From UBA4582 sp047629195 (lineage in GTDB: Bacteria; Pseudomonadota; Gammaproteobacteria; Pseudomonadales; Azotimanducaceae): 35,915 nt of DNA. The stretch is taken from assembly GCA_047629195.1 (NCBI GenBank), contig JBLHWY010000054.1:1-35915 (forward strand), read 5' to 3'. Below are positions 1 to 8,090 of this stretch, piece after piece (position 1 is the first letter of the stretch; each line of letters opens with the position of its first letter). The position numbers and the translations under genes were made by a program. Below the pieces are notes generated by a model, which did not search any database, was not told the DNA's origin, and saw only the letters and a list, made by a program, of their open reading frames with translations.

Positions 1-200
1 CCAATGACATCAACGTCTTTTACGTGCGCTAGCGCTTCTTTAGCGAGATCAATCCGAACCGTAAGGTCACTCGGGTTTTTATGGGGACTTGTGGCAATTC
101 CTAGAACAACGCGGCCAAATATTTTTGCTGCTCGCTCGACGAGATCAGCGTGGCCGTTGTGTAACGGATTAAAAGTGCCTGGGTAAAGTACTGTAGTCAT
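1..200 (-). CDS. coaD: Phosphopantetheine adenylyltransferase, N-terminal part (cut by window edge)
   Basis: The first 66 residues are visible, starting at an ATG at 200 and running off the left edge. CoaD transfers AMP from ATP to 4'-phosphopantetheine, the penultimate step of coenzyme A synthesis in the cytosol. The N-terminus reads MTTVLYPGTFNPLHNGHADL, which carries the nucleotidyltransferase HxGH motif (HNGH) and the PGTF strand typical of CoaD. The usual family motif is PGTFDP; here Asp is replaced by Asn (GTFNP). It lies upstream-to-downstream after rsmD on the same strand, an order common in gammaproteobacteria. The C-terminal ISSTxxR nucleotide-binding motif is outside the window. 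Confidence 0.9.
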   Translation of the reverse strand, partial: MTTVLYPGTFNPLHNGHADLVERAAKIFGRVVLGIATSPHKNPSDLTVRIDLAKEALAHVKDVDVI

Positions 201-306
201 TAGAAATCAGGTGCCGTAGAGTAAAAAATTAATCATACCTTATTAAAATTGTTTACACCTACCTTAGAGAGCTTTGGTGGGAATTGAAGGGTTTTGCGCA
301 TTCGGG

Positions 307-879
307 CTAATCCCTGTGTCGGCACAGGCAATAGTGCACACTGCCAGCCTTTTTCTGTTTGTAAATTTCGAATTGCAACGGAATGGTTTCGCCAAGAATT
401 TCCGCTGGACTTTCGATATAGATAACCCCGTCTGGACTTAATAGACTATTTACTTCTATGAGGGGTAAGACAGTGTCGAGTTCTGATCCAGCAAAGGGTG
501 GATCCAAAAAAATGATATCAAAAGGGCCGTCCGATTGGTTTGAAGCCCATGTGATGGCGGGCTGATTAATGCATTGGTATAACTGTGAGCTATCTGTGAT
601 TTTAGCGAGTTCTGTTTGCAGATGTTGGTGCACCTGGCTGGCCTGTTCAATCAAGGTAACGGACTTCGCCCCTCTAGAGAGTGCTTCAAGGCTGAGGATG
701 CCACTCCCAGCATACAACTCAAGGCACCTCGAACCGTGTACAAATCCTTGTAGCCAGTTAAACAGGGTTTCTCTGATTCTGTTGGGTGTTGGGCGAATTT
801 CTTCGTGTTGTGCGAAAGATACTTTGCGACCACGCCACTTTCCTCCGATAATTCGCATAGAATAGCTAGATGAACTCAT
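307..879 (-). CDS. rsmD: 16S rRNA (guanine966-N2)-methyltransferase RsmD
   Basis: A 190-residue class I SAM-dependent methyltransferase that modifies G966 of 16S rRNA during 30S assembly. The family signature IIGGKWRGRK is at residues 10-19, the RPTPNRIRETLFNWL segment near 29-43, the SAM-binding loop LELYAGSG near 53-60, and the catalytic DPPF motif at 126-129. Length agrees with the family (about 190-200 aa). The ATG at 879 is used here; an in-frame ATG at 858 (MRIIGG) is possible, and neither has a clear Shine-Dalgarno sequence. It is divergent from ftsY, as in many gammaproteobacteria, and 106 bp upstream of coaD. Confidence 0.93.
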   Translation of the reverse strand: MSSSSYSMRIIGGKWRGRKVSFAQHEEIRPTPNRIRETLFNWLQGFVHGSRCLELYAGSGILSLEALSRGAKSVTLIEQASQVHQHLQTELAKITDSSQLYQCINQPAITWASNQSDGPFDIIFLDPPFAGSELDTVLPLIEVNSLLSPDGVIYIESPAEILGETIPLQFEIYKQKKAGSVHYCLCRHRD

Positions 880-1005
880 GGGTGTTTTCTGCTCGCCTAA
901 ATAGATTATCTTTAAGACAACCCCTCTTTATGACAGCCCTCGTGTGAAGCTTGTCATTTAGGATTGATCCAATGTCAGCGTTTAAGTTGCGCCGAAGAAC
1001 ATTTC

Positions 1006-1011
1006 TATAAT
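1006..1011 (+). promoter_or_regulatory. Possible sigma-70 -10 box for ftsY
   Basis: A perfect TATAAT lies 40 bp upstream of the ftsY start in the 172-bp divergent rsmD/ftsY gap. The matching -35 is weak: TTAAGT at 982-987 with an 18-bp spacer. The position suits a promoter for the ftsY-ftsE-ftsX block, but this is inferred from the -10 alone. Confidence 0.4.
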
Positions 1012-1051
1012 GCATATAACCACACGCCAACGGGAGTAGGTAGTAGCCGTA

Positions 1052-2038
1052 ATGACAGAAAATGTTGCAGATGAAGAAAAAAAAGGTAAGTCAGGTTTTT
1101 TCTCTAGGATAAAAGCTGGCCTGTCTAAAACACAAAGCAAGTTTAGTGAAGGTATTGGTCGGGTATTTCTTGGCGAGAAGGTAATTGACGATGAGTTGCT
1201 GGAAGAAATAGAGACCTTATTGCTAACTTCTGACGTGGGTGTTCAGGCGACCGAGGATGTCATGGCTAATCTGGCCAAACGAGTTGCTCGCAAAGAGTTA
1301 GGTAATGCTGCTGCGCTTTATACAACACTAAAACAAGAGCTCACTGATATATTGAAGCCCGTTGATATCGGTTTAAATATTCCTTCACCCAATGATTTAA
1401 CAGAGAAAAAACCTTTTGTGATTCTCATGGTTGGTGTTAATGGGGCGGGGAAAACGACCACTGTAGGCAAGCTTGCAAAACGCCTGCAATCAGAAGGTAA
1501 AAGCGTCATGTTAGCCGCCGGTGATACCTATCGGGCAGCTGCGGTTGAACAGTTAAAAGTTTGGGGTGAACGAAACGACGTGCCCGTTGTCGCCCAGGCC
1601 ACGGGCTCTGATAGTGCCTCGGTTATTTTTGACGCACTCGATTCTGCCCGTGCCAGGAATATCGATGTGCTGATAGCAGATACGGCAGGACGGTTGCAGA
1701 ATAAGAAAAACCTAATGGATGAGCTCAGTAAGATTCGCCGAGTGATGGCGAAGCTAGACCCAGATGCTCCTCATGAAGTGATGCTCGTGCTGGACTCAAC
1801 GACGGGTCAGAACGCGCTTTCACAGGCAAAAGAATTTCTTCAGGTCGTCGATGTGACAGGCTTGTCTGTAACAAAGCTGGATGGCAGTGCAAGAGGTGGG
1901 GTGGTTTTCAACTTAGCTAGAGAGTTCAATATACCCATCAGGTTCATTGGGGTCGGTGAGCAGATCGATGATCTTCGTCCCTTTAGCGCCGAAGAATATG
2001 TTGCTGCAATATTTGATGGCATAGATACGGGTTCATAA
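1052..2038 (+). CDS. ftsY: Signal recognition particle receptor FtsY
   Basis: A 328-residue SRP GTPase that docks SRP-bound ribosomes at the inner membrane for co-translational insertion. The NG domain is complete: helical N domain at about residues 30-110, G1 GVNGAGKTTT around 128-137, DTYRAAAVEQL just after, G3 DTAG at 210-213 and G4 TKLDG at 274-278. The N-terminal A domain is very short, with a basic amphipathic segment (GFFSRIKAGLSKTQSKFSE) that could bind lipid, whereas E. coli FtsY has a long acidic A domain (497 aa in total). A purine-rich GGGAGTAGG precedes the ATG. ftsE follows 5 bp after the stop, the standard ftsYEX order, indicating one operon. Confidence 0.96.
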   Translation: MTENVADEEKKGKSGFFSRIKAGLSKTQSKFSEGIGRVFLGEKVIDDELLEEIETLLLTSDVGVQATEDVMANLAKRVARKELGNAAALYTTLKQELTDILKPVDIGLNIPSPNDLTEKKPFVILMVGVNGAGKTTTVGKLAKRLQSEGKSVMLAAGDTYRAAAVEQLKVWGERNDVPVVAQATGSDSASVIFDALDSARARNIDVLIADTAGRLQNKKNLMDELSKIRRVMAKLDPDAPHEVMLVLDSTTGQNALSQAKEFLQVVDVTGLSVTKLDGSARGGVVFNLAREFNIPIRFIGVGEQIDDLRPFSAEEYVAAIFDGIDTGS

Positions 2039-2043
2039 ATTTT

Positions 2044-2706
2044 GTGATTAGATTTGACCAGGTAAGTAAGAGGTATCCAGGCGGTAAAGAAGCATTGTCG
2101 CGGGTAAATTTTGAGATGCCGGCAGGTGATATGGCCTTTCTTACGGGGCATTCCGGCGCTGGGAAAAGCACCTTGATGAAACTAATCATTGTCATGGAGC
2201 GCGCTAGTCAGGGTCAAGTGATCGTAAATGGCACAAACCTCAATCGGATCAGCTCGAAACAGGTGCCTTTTATCAGGCGTAATGTCGGAGTCGTGTTTCA
2301 AAACCATCAATTGCTGTTCGATCGCACAGTCTATGACAATGTTGCGTTACCGCTGACGATTGCTGGCTATCAGCCAAGGGAAGTTGGGCGACGAGTTCGT
2401 GCGGCACTTGGGAAAGTTGGCCTAAGCAGTAAAGAGAAACAATATCCGGTTGCGTTGTCCGGCGGGGAACAGCAGCGAGTTGGCATTGCACGTGCGGTGG
2501 TTAATCGGCCAACAATCTTGTTAGCGGATGAACCGACAGGAAACCTTGATCCAGACTTATCCCGTGAAATTATGAATCTTTTTGATCAGTTTAATCAGGT
2601 CGGAGTGACTGTGCTCATTGCGACCCATGATCTTGAGCTTGTTGCTAGGATGGACAAGCGCGAATTTATTTTGAAACAGGGTCGCTTGCTTGAGGGGGCT
2701 CGATAA
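2044..2706 (+). CDS. ftsE: Cell division ATP-binding protein FtsE
   Basis: A 220-residue ABC ATPase that pairs with FtsX at the division septum to control peptidoglycan hydrolases. Visible motifs are Walker A GHSGAGKST at about residues 35-43, Q-loop FQNH, signature LSGGEQQRVG from residue 138, Walker B LLADEPTGNLD near 159 and the H-loop THD. Length matches the family (about 222 aa). The start is GTG at 2044, 5 bp after the ftsY stop, with only a weak Shine-Dalgarno sequence, suggesting translational coupling. The stop codon abuts the ftsX start. Confidence 0.96.
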   Translation: MIRFDQVSKRYPGGKEALSRVNFEMPAGDMAFLTGHSGAGKSTLMKLIIVMERASQGQVIVNGTNLNRISSKQVPFIRRNVGVVFQNHQLLFDRTVYDNVALPLTIAGYQPREVGRRVRAALGKVGLSSKEKQYPVALSGGEQQRVGIARAVVNRPTILLADEPTGNLDPDLSREIMNLFDQFNQVGVTVLIATHDLELVARMDKREFILKQGRLLEGAR

Positions 2707-3708
2707 TTGGGTGCGCATCGCAACAATCGCGATAAGCCGGCGAGTAAAACGCCGACCGCATCGACAGCGAGCCTTTCTTCGCGCAGCACGCTGGACAAAG
2801 TGCAATCATGGTATCGGCATCATCAGAGAATTGCCTGGGAGAGCTTAAGTCAGTTACTCGACAGTTGGTTCACTAGTTTGATGACATGGCTTGTCATTGG
2901 TATTGCTATGGCATTACCAACCATTCTCTATCTGCTGCTTGGCAACCTGACATCTTTAGGCGGTGATTGGGATGGGCAACCGCGAATGAGCGTGTATCTC
3001 AAGGCCGAAGTTACTGATGGTGTCGGACGGGTTTTTACGCAGTCGCTTCTGCTTGAAGAGGAAGTGCTAGACGCGAGCTATATTTCTGCAGATGAAGCGC
3101 TTGTTGAGTTCCAAGCCCGTTCTGGGCTGGCGAACGTGATTGCCAGCATAGGGGTAAACCCGCTACCCGCGGTTATCGAAATTACCCCCGCTGCGCAACA
3201 CACAGCAGGAATGAAATTGTTGGTTGTGCGACTTGAAGGTGATGATCGTGTCGAATCGGTTGATTTGGATTTACAGTGGATTGAACGATTACTCGCGTTG
3301 GTCGCGTTAGGAGAGCGCTTTGTGAGTGCTTTGAGCTTTTTCCTGGGCCTCGGCGTACTACTATCAATAGGTAACACCATCAGGCTAGCGATCGAAAATC
3401 GTCGTGCGGAAATTGAAGTGGTAAAGCTTGTAGGAGGTACGGATAGCTTTGTTCGGCGCCCGTTTTTGTACCTAGGTTTTTGGTATGGTGCCGGCGGCGC
3501 ACTGATGGCTTGGTTGTTGATTGAAAGCAGTTTTCTGTTTCTTTCCGGTCCAATCGAGCGACTGATGGAGTCCTACAGTGACGCTTTTAGTCTATCGGGA
3601 CTTGGCTTTGTGAATTCATTATTGCTATTTACTGGCGGCTCCTTGCTTGGTGTTTTTGGCGCTGCGTTGGCTGTGAGCAAGCACTTACATTCGATAGAGC
3701 CCAAGTAA
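2707..3708 (+). CDS. ftsX: Cell division permease-like protein FtsX
   Basis: A 333-residue inner-membrane partner of FtsE that transmits ATPase activity to periplasmic amidase activators such as EnvC. It has a cytosolic N-terminal tail of about 50 residues, a first membrane span (WLVIGIAMALPTILYLLLG), a periplasmic domain of about 130 residues, and three more spans after LSFFLGLGVLLSI. The FtsX cytosolic loop NRRAEIEVVKLVGGT is present. The start is a TTG directly after the ftsE stop; GAGGGGG about 8 bp upstream (2693-2699) supports it. The long N-terminal tail is typical of gammaproteobacterial FtsX. Confidence 0.95.
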   Translation: MGAHRNNRDKPASKTPTASTASLSSRSTLDKVQSWYRHHQRIAWESLSQLLDSWFTSLMTWLVIGIAMALPTILYLLLGNLTSLGGDWDGQPRMSVYLKAEVTDGVGRVFTQSLLLEEEVLDASYISADEALVEFQARSGLANVIASIGVNPLPAVIEITPAAQHTAGMKLLVVRLEGDDRVESVDLDLQWIERLLALVALGERFVSALSFFLGLGVLLSIGNTIRLAIENRRAEIEVVKLVGGTDSFVRRPFLYLGFWYGAGGALMAWLLIESSFLFLSGPIERLMESYSDAFSLSGLGFVNSLLLFTGGSLLGVFGAALAVSKHLHSIEPK

Positions 3709-3750
3709 AGTTAGGATTTGTTGTTCCGATGTCTGTATCTAGGTGATTTG

Positions 3751-3779
3751 CAAACTTAATCTATACTTTAGGGTCAAAA
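3751..3779 (+). promoter_or_regulatory. Possible sigma-E (RpoE/AlgU)-type promoter of rpoH
   Basis: CAAACTT at 3751-3757, a 15-bp spacer and GTCAAAA at 3773-3779 resemble the extracytoplasmic sigma-E pattern (GGAACTT with a 15-16 bp spacer and a GTC/TC-A-rich -10). The key AAC of the -35 is kept, but its first two bases differ. It sits 75 bp upstream of the rpoH ATG. A sigma-E-dependent rpoH promoter is known in E. coli (P3); using that here is inference. Confidence 0.35.
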
Positions 3780-3853
3780 TCATACACGTGAAGGAAAATA
3801 GCAGTCTTATTGGATGAGTGCTAGACTTCGTCCCCCAAATTAAAAGGTCCGTA

Positions 3854-4702
3854 ATGAGTTCTAATATTCAGCCAGTAGATCTGATGTCGCCAGGTGGTAA
3901 TCTGGAGGCCTACATTCAGGCAGTAAATACAATTCCCTTGCTTAGTGTTGAGGAAGAAAAGGAGCTGGCTGAAAAACTTTATTATGACGCTGACCTCGAC
4001 GGTGCACGTCGCCTCGTGATGTCTCATTTGCGTTTCGTTGTGTATGTCGCGAAATCCTATTCAGGCTACGGATTATCAGAGGCCGACCTAATTCAGGAAG
4101 GTAATGTCGGATTGATGAAAGCGGTCAAACGTTATAATCCGGAATTTGGCGTGCGGCTTGTGTCCTTCGCAGTCCACTGGATAAAGGCAGAGATGCATGA
4201 GTTCATACTCAAGAACTGGCGCATCGTTAAAGTGGCAACGACAAAAGCTCAGCGCAAATTGTTCTTCAATTTGCGAAGTAAAAAGAAGCGACTGGGTTGG
4301 ATGAACGAACAAGAAGTTAATCATATTGCGGAAGAGTTGGGGGTTGAACCCACCCATGTAAGATTGATGGAAGGTCGATTAGCTGCCCAAGATGATGCCT
4401 TCGATGGGTCCGCTGAGGATGATGAGGAAGCTTATTCCCCATCGCACTATTTGCACGACCCATCGCTAGATCCAGCTGAGATTACTGAGATTCAAGACCA
4501 CTCAGATTCGGAACAGCGAAAGCTACGAGCGGCATTCTCGCAGCTGGACGATCGCGCTAAAGAAATTGTCGAAAGTCGCTGGCTTAGAGATGACAAAATG
4601 ACATTACATCAACTGGCGAGGCGGTTTGGCATTTCTGCCGAACGGGTGCGTCAGCTTGAACAAAATGCGATCAAAAAACTAAGAAACCAGATTCAGGCAT
4701 AG
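3854..4702 (+). CDS. rpoH: Heat-shock sigma factor RpoH (sigma-32)
   Basis: A 282-residue alternative sigma factor that directs RNA polymerase to heat-shock promoters. Region 2 shows DLIQEGNVGLMKAV from about residue 78, the core-binding and -10 recognition segment. The RpoH box QRKLFFNLR at about 133-141 is diagnostic and separates it from RpoD and RpoS. The C-terminal region 4 helix-turn-helix LARRFGISAERVRQLE is near 254-269. The reading frame extends upstream to a GTG at 3818, but the ATG at 3854 (MSSNIQ, preceded by AAAAGG) matches the family N-terminus and length (about 284 aa), so it is preferred. It follows ftsX after a 145-bp gap that can hold its own promoter, the typical ftsYEX-rpoH layout. 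Confidence 0.96.
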   Translation: MSSNIQPVDLMSPGGNLEAYIQAVNTIPLLSVEEEKELAEKLYYDADLDGARRLVMSHLRFVVYVAKSYSGYGLSEADLIQEGNVGLMKAVKRYNPEFGVRLVSFAVHWIKAEMHEFILKNWRIVKVATTKAQRKLFFNLRSKKKRLGWMNEQEVNHIAEELGVEPTHVRLMEGRLAAQDDAFDGSAEDDEEAYSPSHYLHDPSLDPAEITEIQDHSDSEQRKLRAAFSQLDDRAKEIVESRWLRDDKMTLHQLARRFGISAERVRQLEQNAIKKLRNQIQA

Positions 4703-4718
4703 TCCCTACCCCACCCTA

Positions 4719-5099
4719 ATGACCAAATATTTTTTCCTCTTTGCAGCACTTAGTGGATTTTGCAGCGTTGCATGTGGCGCGTTTGGTGCTCATGCGCTCG
4801 AGGGCGTGCTAGAGCCAAGAATGTTGGCGGCTTTCAAAACCGGTACGCAATATCAAATGAGTCACACACTTGTTCTATTGCTGGCACTACTTTTCAGGGA
4901 AGTTTGGCGTGATAATCGGCAATTACTACTTGCTTGCTACAGTTTCGCGGGAGGTATAATTTTATTCTCCGGTAGCCTATATCTGATTACGCTGACGGGG
5001 ATAAGTTGGTTTGGCCCTATCACTCCAATAGGAGGCTTATTGCTGTTGTCGGGGTGGTTGTTTTTGGCTGTCGGTACGTGGAGAAATGCGAATGTGTAG
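4719..5099 (+). CDS. DUF423 family inner-membrane protein (YgdD-like)
   Basis: A 126-residue, strongly hydrophobic protein with about four predicted membrane spans. The family hallmarks are GAFGAHALEG near residues 21-30 and LFSGSLYLITLTG followed by GPITPIGGLLLLSGW near the C-terminus. The biochemical function of DUF423 proteins is unknown. It starts 16 bp after rpoH with no recognisable Shine-Dalgarno sequence (the upstream bases are C-rich), so its translation may be weak or coupled. Its 3' end overlaps the start of trmB, so the two are probably co-transcribed. Confidence 0.9.
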   Translation: MTKYFFLFAALSGFCSVACGAFGAHALEGVLEPRMLAAFKTGTQYQMSHTLVLLLALLFREVWRDNRQLLLACYSFAGGIILFSGSLYLITLTGISWFGPITPIGGLLLLSGWLFLAVGTWRNANV

Positions 5100-5808
5100 A
5101 ACTGAGCCTAACGAAATAGATAAGCCGTACAAGAGGGAAATTCGGAGCTTTGTCATCCGTGATGGGCGTATTACGCCTGGTCAAATAAAGGCGCTGGAAG
5201 AATATTGGCCTTTATACGGTTATGACCTTAATGAATTGCCGCTTGATAGGAATTTGCCCTACCTCATTGAGCAGCCTGTGGTGTTGGAAATTGGGTTTGG
5301 GATGGGGGATTCTCTTTTTGAGATGGCTACTAAAGCACCCGAAACCAATTTTATTGGGGTTGAAGTGCATCGGCCGGGTGTTGGACATTTGCTTAGCCTT
5401 GTTCGTAGAGATAATTTGCAGAATGTCAGGGTGTTCAAAGTTGATTCAATTGATGTGCTTAAGCAAGCGCTACCCGATAGTAGTCTGGATAAGGTCCAGA
5501 TTTTCTTCCCTGACCCCTGGCACAAAAAGAAACATAACAAACGAAGACTAATCACCAGCTCATTTATAGCGCTAGTTCAAGCAAAGTTAAAAGACGGAGG
5601 CCTGTTGCACATTGCCACAGATTGGGAGCCTTACGCAGAAGAGATTTCTGAGTTGATGGACTCTTCAGCCGGTTTTAATAAAGGTGAAGTGCCCGAACGA
5701 GTCGTTACTAAGTATGAAAAACGAGGGCTACGGCTCGGGCATAAAGTGACTGATCTTGCTTATGTTTTTTCTTCTATTGATGAGCTAAAGTCAGGTCTAT
5801 TTGAGTAA
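5092..5808 (+). CDS. trmB: tRNA (guanine46-N7)-methyltransferase TrmB
   Basis: A 238-residue SAM-dependent enzyme forming m7G at position 46 of the tRNA variable loop. Diagnostic segments are EIGFGMGDSL (SAM binding), FIGVEVHRPGVG, and the signature FFPDPWHKKKHNKRRL; HIATDWEPYAE and the RGLRLGHKVTDL tail are also conserved. Two ATGs are available, 5086 and 5092. GGAGA at 5080-5084 is only 1 base from the first but 7 from the second, so 5092 is preferred. The gene overlaps DUF423 by 8 bp and is convergent with hemW, with only 9 bp between stops and no visible terminator. Confidence 0.95.
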   Translation: MCRTEPNEIDKPYKREIRSFVIRDGRITPGQIKALEEYWPLYGYDLNELPLDRNLPYLIEQPVVLEIGFGMGDSLFEMATKAPETNFIGVEVHRPGVGHLLSLVRRDNLQNVRVFKVDSIDVLKQALPDSSLDKVQIFFPDPWHKKKHNKRRLITSSFIALVQAKLKDGGLLHIATDWEPYAEEISELMDSSAGFNKGEVPERVVTKYEKRGLRLGHKVTDLAYVFSSIDELKSGLFE

Positions 5809-5817
5809 AATTTTTCA

Positions 5818-7014
5818 CTAAGCCATTAACAGCAACTCGTTTAGATATTGCAATCCAAGTGCTGTCGGTTTGATACCCGTATTATTTTCAATGATCAAGG
5901 ATTTCGCTTTTGCTTTTTCGATGAAAGGCAGGAGATCTTTTCGGTTTAGTCCGGTTTGCTCTTCGAACTGGAGATAATCGAAACCTCGGACTAATCTCAG
6001 CGTGTTCATAAGGTATTCAAGCATGACCTCGTCCGGTGCAACCTGGAGAGATTTTTTGTTGGGCGAAACGAGATAGTCTGTAGGGTGCCTGGTTTTGGTC
6101 GTTCTAATGAGTTCTTCAGAATTTTGTATTTTCCCGTGTGCCCCTGCACCTATCCCCAGATAATTGCCAAAGTTCCAATAATTTAAGTTGTGCGCACTCT
6201 CGCGACCAGTTTGGCTAAATGCAGAAATTTCATAGCGGCTAAACCCGTTGTTCGCTAATAGTGACATTCCCTCCTCATAAATTTGCCACAGAGAGTCCTC
6301 ATCCGGGAGCGTGGGTGGTCGTTTGTAAAATACCGTATTAGGTTCAATCGTGAGTTGATACCAGGAGATATGCTCCGGTTGAAGATCAATAACTTTTTGC
6401 AGATCACATAATGCTTCGTCTAATGTTTGAGCCGGTAGGCCGTGCATCAAATCAATGTTGATATTGCTAAAACCGGCGGACCTGGCGTGTTGATAGGTTT
6501 TGATTGCGCTATCGGGATCATGAATTCTGCCTAGGCTTACAAGGTGTTTCGGGTTGAGAGACTGGATGCCGATGCTAAGTCGATTGACGCCTGCAGAGTA
6601 GAATCCTGCCAGTTTAATTTTTCCTAGCAATTCTGATTCGCTAGTTCGTGCGATTAGGGCGTTGTTATCAGATGTGATCGTTTTTTCCACAGAGATACTA
6701 CCAGGATTAACCTCCATCGTGATCTCTGCTTCGGGGCTAAGGTTGAGTCTTTGTCGAATACCCTCCAATAGCAGATTGATGGAGTCTGGTGAAAAGAGAC
6801 TTGGTGTTCCACCACCCATGAAGATTGAACTTATCTCCACTGGCTGATTCAGGGTGGAGTTTGAAGCAAGATCGGCCTCAAGGTCAGCGATGAGTGCAGC
6901 GATATACGCTTCTTCTGGAAGCACACCGTCGTGCTCGTGTGAGTTAAAATCGCAATAGGGGCATTTGCGAACACACCAGGGAAAGTGGATGTATAGCGCA
7001 GATTTCTTTCCCAC
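5818..7014 (-). CDS. hemW: Radical SAM heme chaperone HemW
   Basis: A 398-residue radical SAM protein of the HemW group, often mis-annotated as oxygen-independent coproporphyrinogen oxidase. Cys14, Cys18 and Cys21 (FPWCVRKCPYCDFNSH) bind the 4Fe-4S cluster; the HemW form CPYCDF replaces the HemN form CxFCGC. The GGGTPSL motif is near residue 67 and AGVNRLSIGIQSL near 141. HemW binds heme and passes it to respiratory proteins. It is about 20 residues longer than E. coli HemW, owing to an extra segment at about residues 110-128. The start is GTG at 7014, directly after the rdgB stop, so translation is likely coupled. Confidence 0.93.
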   Translation of the reverse strand: MGKKSALYIHFPWCVRKCPYCDFNSHEHDGVLPEEAYIAALIADLEADLASNSTLNQPVEISSIFMGGGTPSLFSPDSINLLLEGIRQRLNLSPEAEITMEVNPGSISVEKTITSDNNALIARTSESELLGKIKLAGFYSAGVNRLSIGIQSLNPKHLVSLGRIHDPDSAIKTYQHARSAGFSNINIDLMHGLPAQTLDEALCDLQKVIDLQPEHISWYQLTIEPNTVFYKRPPTLPDEDSLWQIYEEGMSLLANNGFSRYEISAFSQTGRESAHNLNYWNFGNYLGIGAGAHGKIQNSEELIRTTKTRHPTDYLVSPNKKSLQVAPDEVMLEYLMNTLRLVRGFDYLQFEEQTGLNRKDLLPFIEKAKAKSLIIENNTGIKPTALGLQYLNELLLMA

Positions 7015-7602
7015 TTAATTTTCTGCCAAAATTATATTTAGTTGTTTTAAGGCGAGTCCTCGATGGCTATATTGTGTTTTCTCATCTTGTGATAGTTCTG
7101 CCGCAGCGCGATTAAGAGAAGGGATAAAGAATATTGGGTCATAGCCGAAACCTTGATCGCCACGAGGTTGCTCTAAGATTTGTCCCTCCCAAGTACCCAT
7201 GACAATAATTGGCGTTGGATCTAGCTTGTGTTTCATCATAACGATGATGCTTCTGAATCTTGCTGTTCGGAGTTCTGGCGGGATGCCAGCGAGTTCCTGT
7301 AGCAGTTTTGTATTGTTCTGTTGATCGCTGGCCTCAATGCCTGCAAATCTAGAAGAATATATACCCGGCGCGCCTATTAGGTGATCAACTTCGAGCCCTG
7401 AATCGTCTGCAATCGCAGCCAACCCACTTTGCTCTGCTGCGTAACGGGCCTTAATAATCGCATTCTCGACGAATGTCGTACCTGTTTCCTCGGGGCTGTT
7501 GATACCGAGTTCTCCCATGGTCACGATAGAAATATTTGATGGGAGATTTTGCAGCAACTCCTCTACTTTATGAGCATTGTTACTTGCGAGGACAACTTTC
7601 AT
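7015..7602 (-). CDS. rdgB: dITP/XTP pyrophosphatase RdgB (HAM1 family)
   Basis: A 195-residue nucleotide house-cleaning enzyme that hydrolyses dITP, ITP and XTP to monophosphates and pyrophosphate, keeping deaminated purines out of DNA and RNA. Motifs in order: LASNNAHKVEEL at the N-terminus, the catalytic/metal segment ADDSGLEVDHLIGAPGIYS, GTWEGQI, GFGYDPIFF and the C-terminal SHRGLALKQL. Length matches the family (about 197 aa). ATG at 7602. It sits between DUF4426 and hemW, the order seen in Pseudomonas. Confidence 0.95.
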   Translation of the reverse strand: MKVVLASNNAHKVEELLQNLPSNISIVTMGELGINSPEETGTTFVENAIIKARYAAEQSGLAAIADDSGLEVDHLIGAPGIYSSRFAGIEASDQQNNTKLLQELAGIPPELRTARFRSIIVMMKHKLDPTPIIVMGTWEGQILEQPRGDQGFGYDPIFFIPSLNRAAAELSQDEKTQYSHRGLALKQLNIILAEN

Positions 7603-7676
7603 TTTGGCAACCTTCTGATGATTGTACTTGGGTCAATTTAGTGGCGAGGCTAAATGCGGCGGCGAGCAAGACTCTG

Positions 7677-8090
7677 TTACTGATACTGCCGATTGTACTG
7701 GAGATCAAATGTCTCTTCTGAACCGTTCGGTTGAATCCTGATCGAAAATCGAAGTGTGTCTTTTTCATCGACGATTTGGTTCGCAAGATAATAGACCCCC
7801 GAACTCTCTTTTACTTCTGTGAAGTCGAGTTGAGTTAGCTGACCTAAAAGGTTGAGGGAATAACCTTCCACCATCGCTGTTGTTGGGATGCCGTCGCGAA
7901 CAATTGATATGTTGGTAATAACTCTGTTTGCCGAACGAGAGATGCCATGGGCTTTCGCGACCTCGGCAGGAATCAGCAGGCTATTGAAAGTGTTGTAGTG
8001 AAGATCAAAACCCTGCCAATGAACAAACTGTTCGGCTTGCACGGGTATGGCGATTAACAATAGAGCGAGGGCATAGGTCAGAAACTTCAT
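7677..8090 (-). CDS. DUF4426 domain-containing exported protein
   Basis: A 137-residue protein with a clear Sec signal peptide (hydrophobic run LTYALALLLIAIPVQA, likely cleavage after Ala19). The mature part is about 118 residues and beta-rich, with the segments FVHWQGFDLHYNTFNS, RSANRVITNISIV and LDFTEVKESSGVYY; this matches the DUF4426 family of periplasmic or lipid-exposed proteins with no known function. In Pseudomonas a DUF4426 gene lies between metW and rdgB. Here it keeps its rdgB-hemW neighbours, while metX and metW are not on its other side. Confidence 0.85.
   Translation of the reverse strand: MKFLTYALALLLIAIPVQAEQFVHWQGFDLHYNTFNSLLIPAEVAKAHGISRSANRVITNISIVRDGIPTTAMVEGYSLNLLGQLTQLDFTEVKESSGVYYLANQIVDEKDTLRFSIRIQPNGSEETFDLQYNRQYQ

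Noticed and set aside
3818..3853. Upstream GTG start adding 12 residues to rpoH
   Set aside because: The extra residues do not match RpoH N-termini; the ATG at 3854 has AAAAGG upstream and gives the family length.
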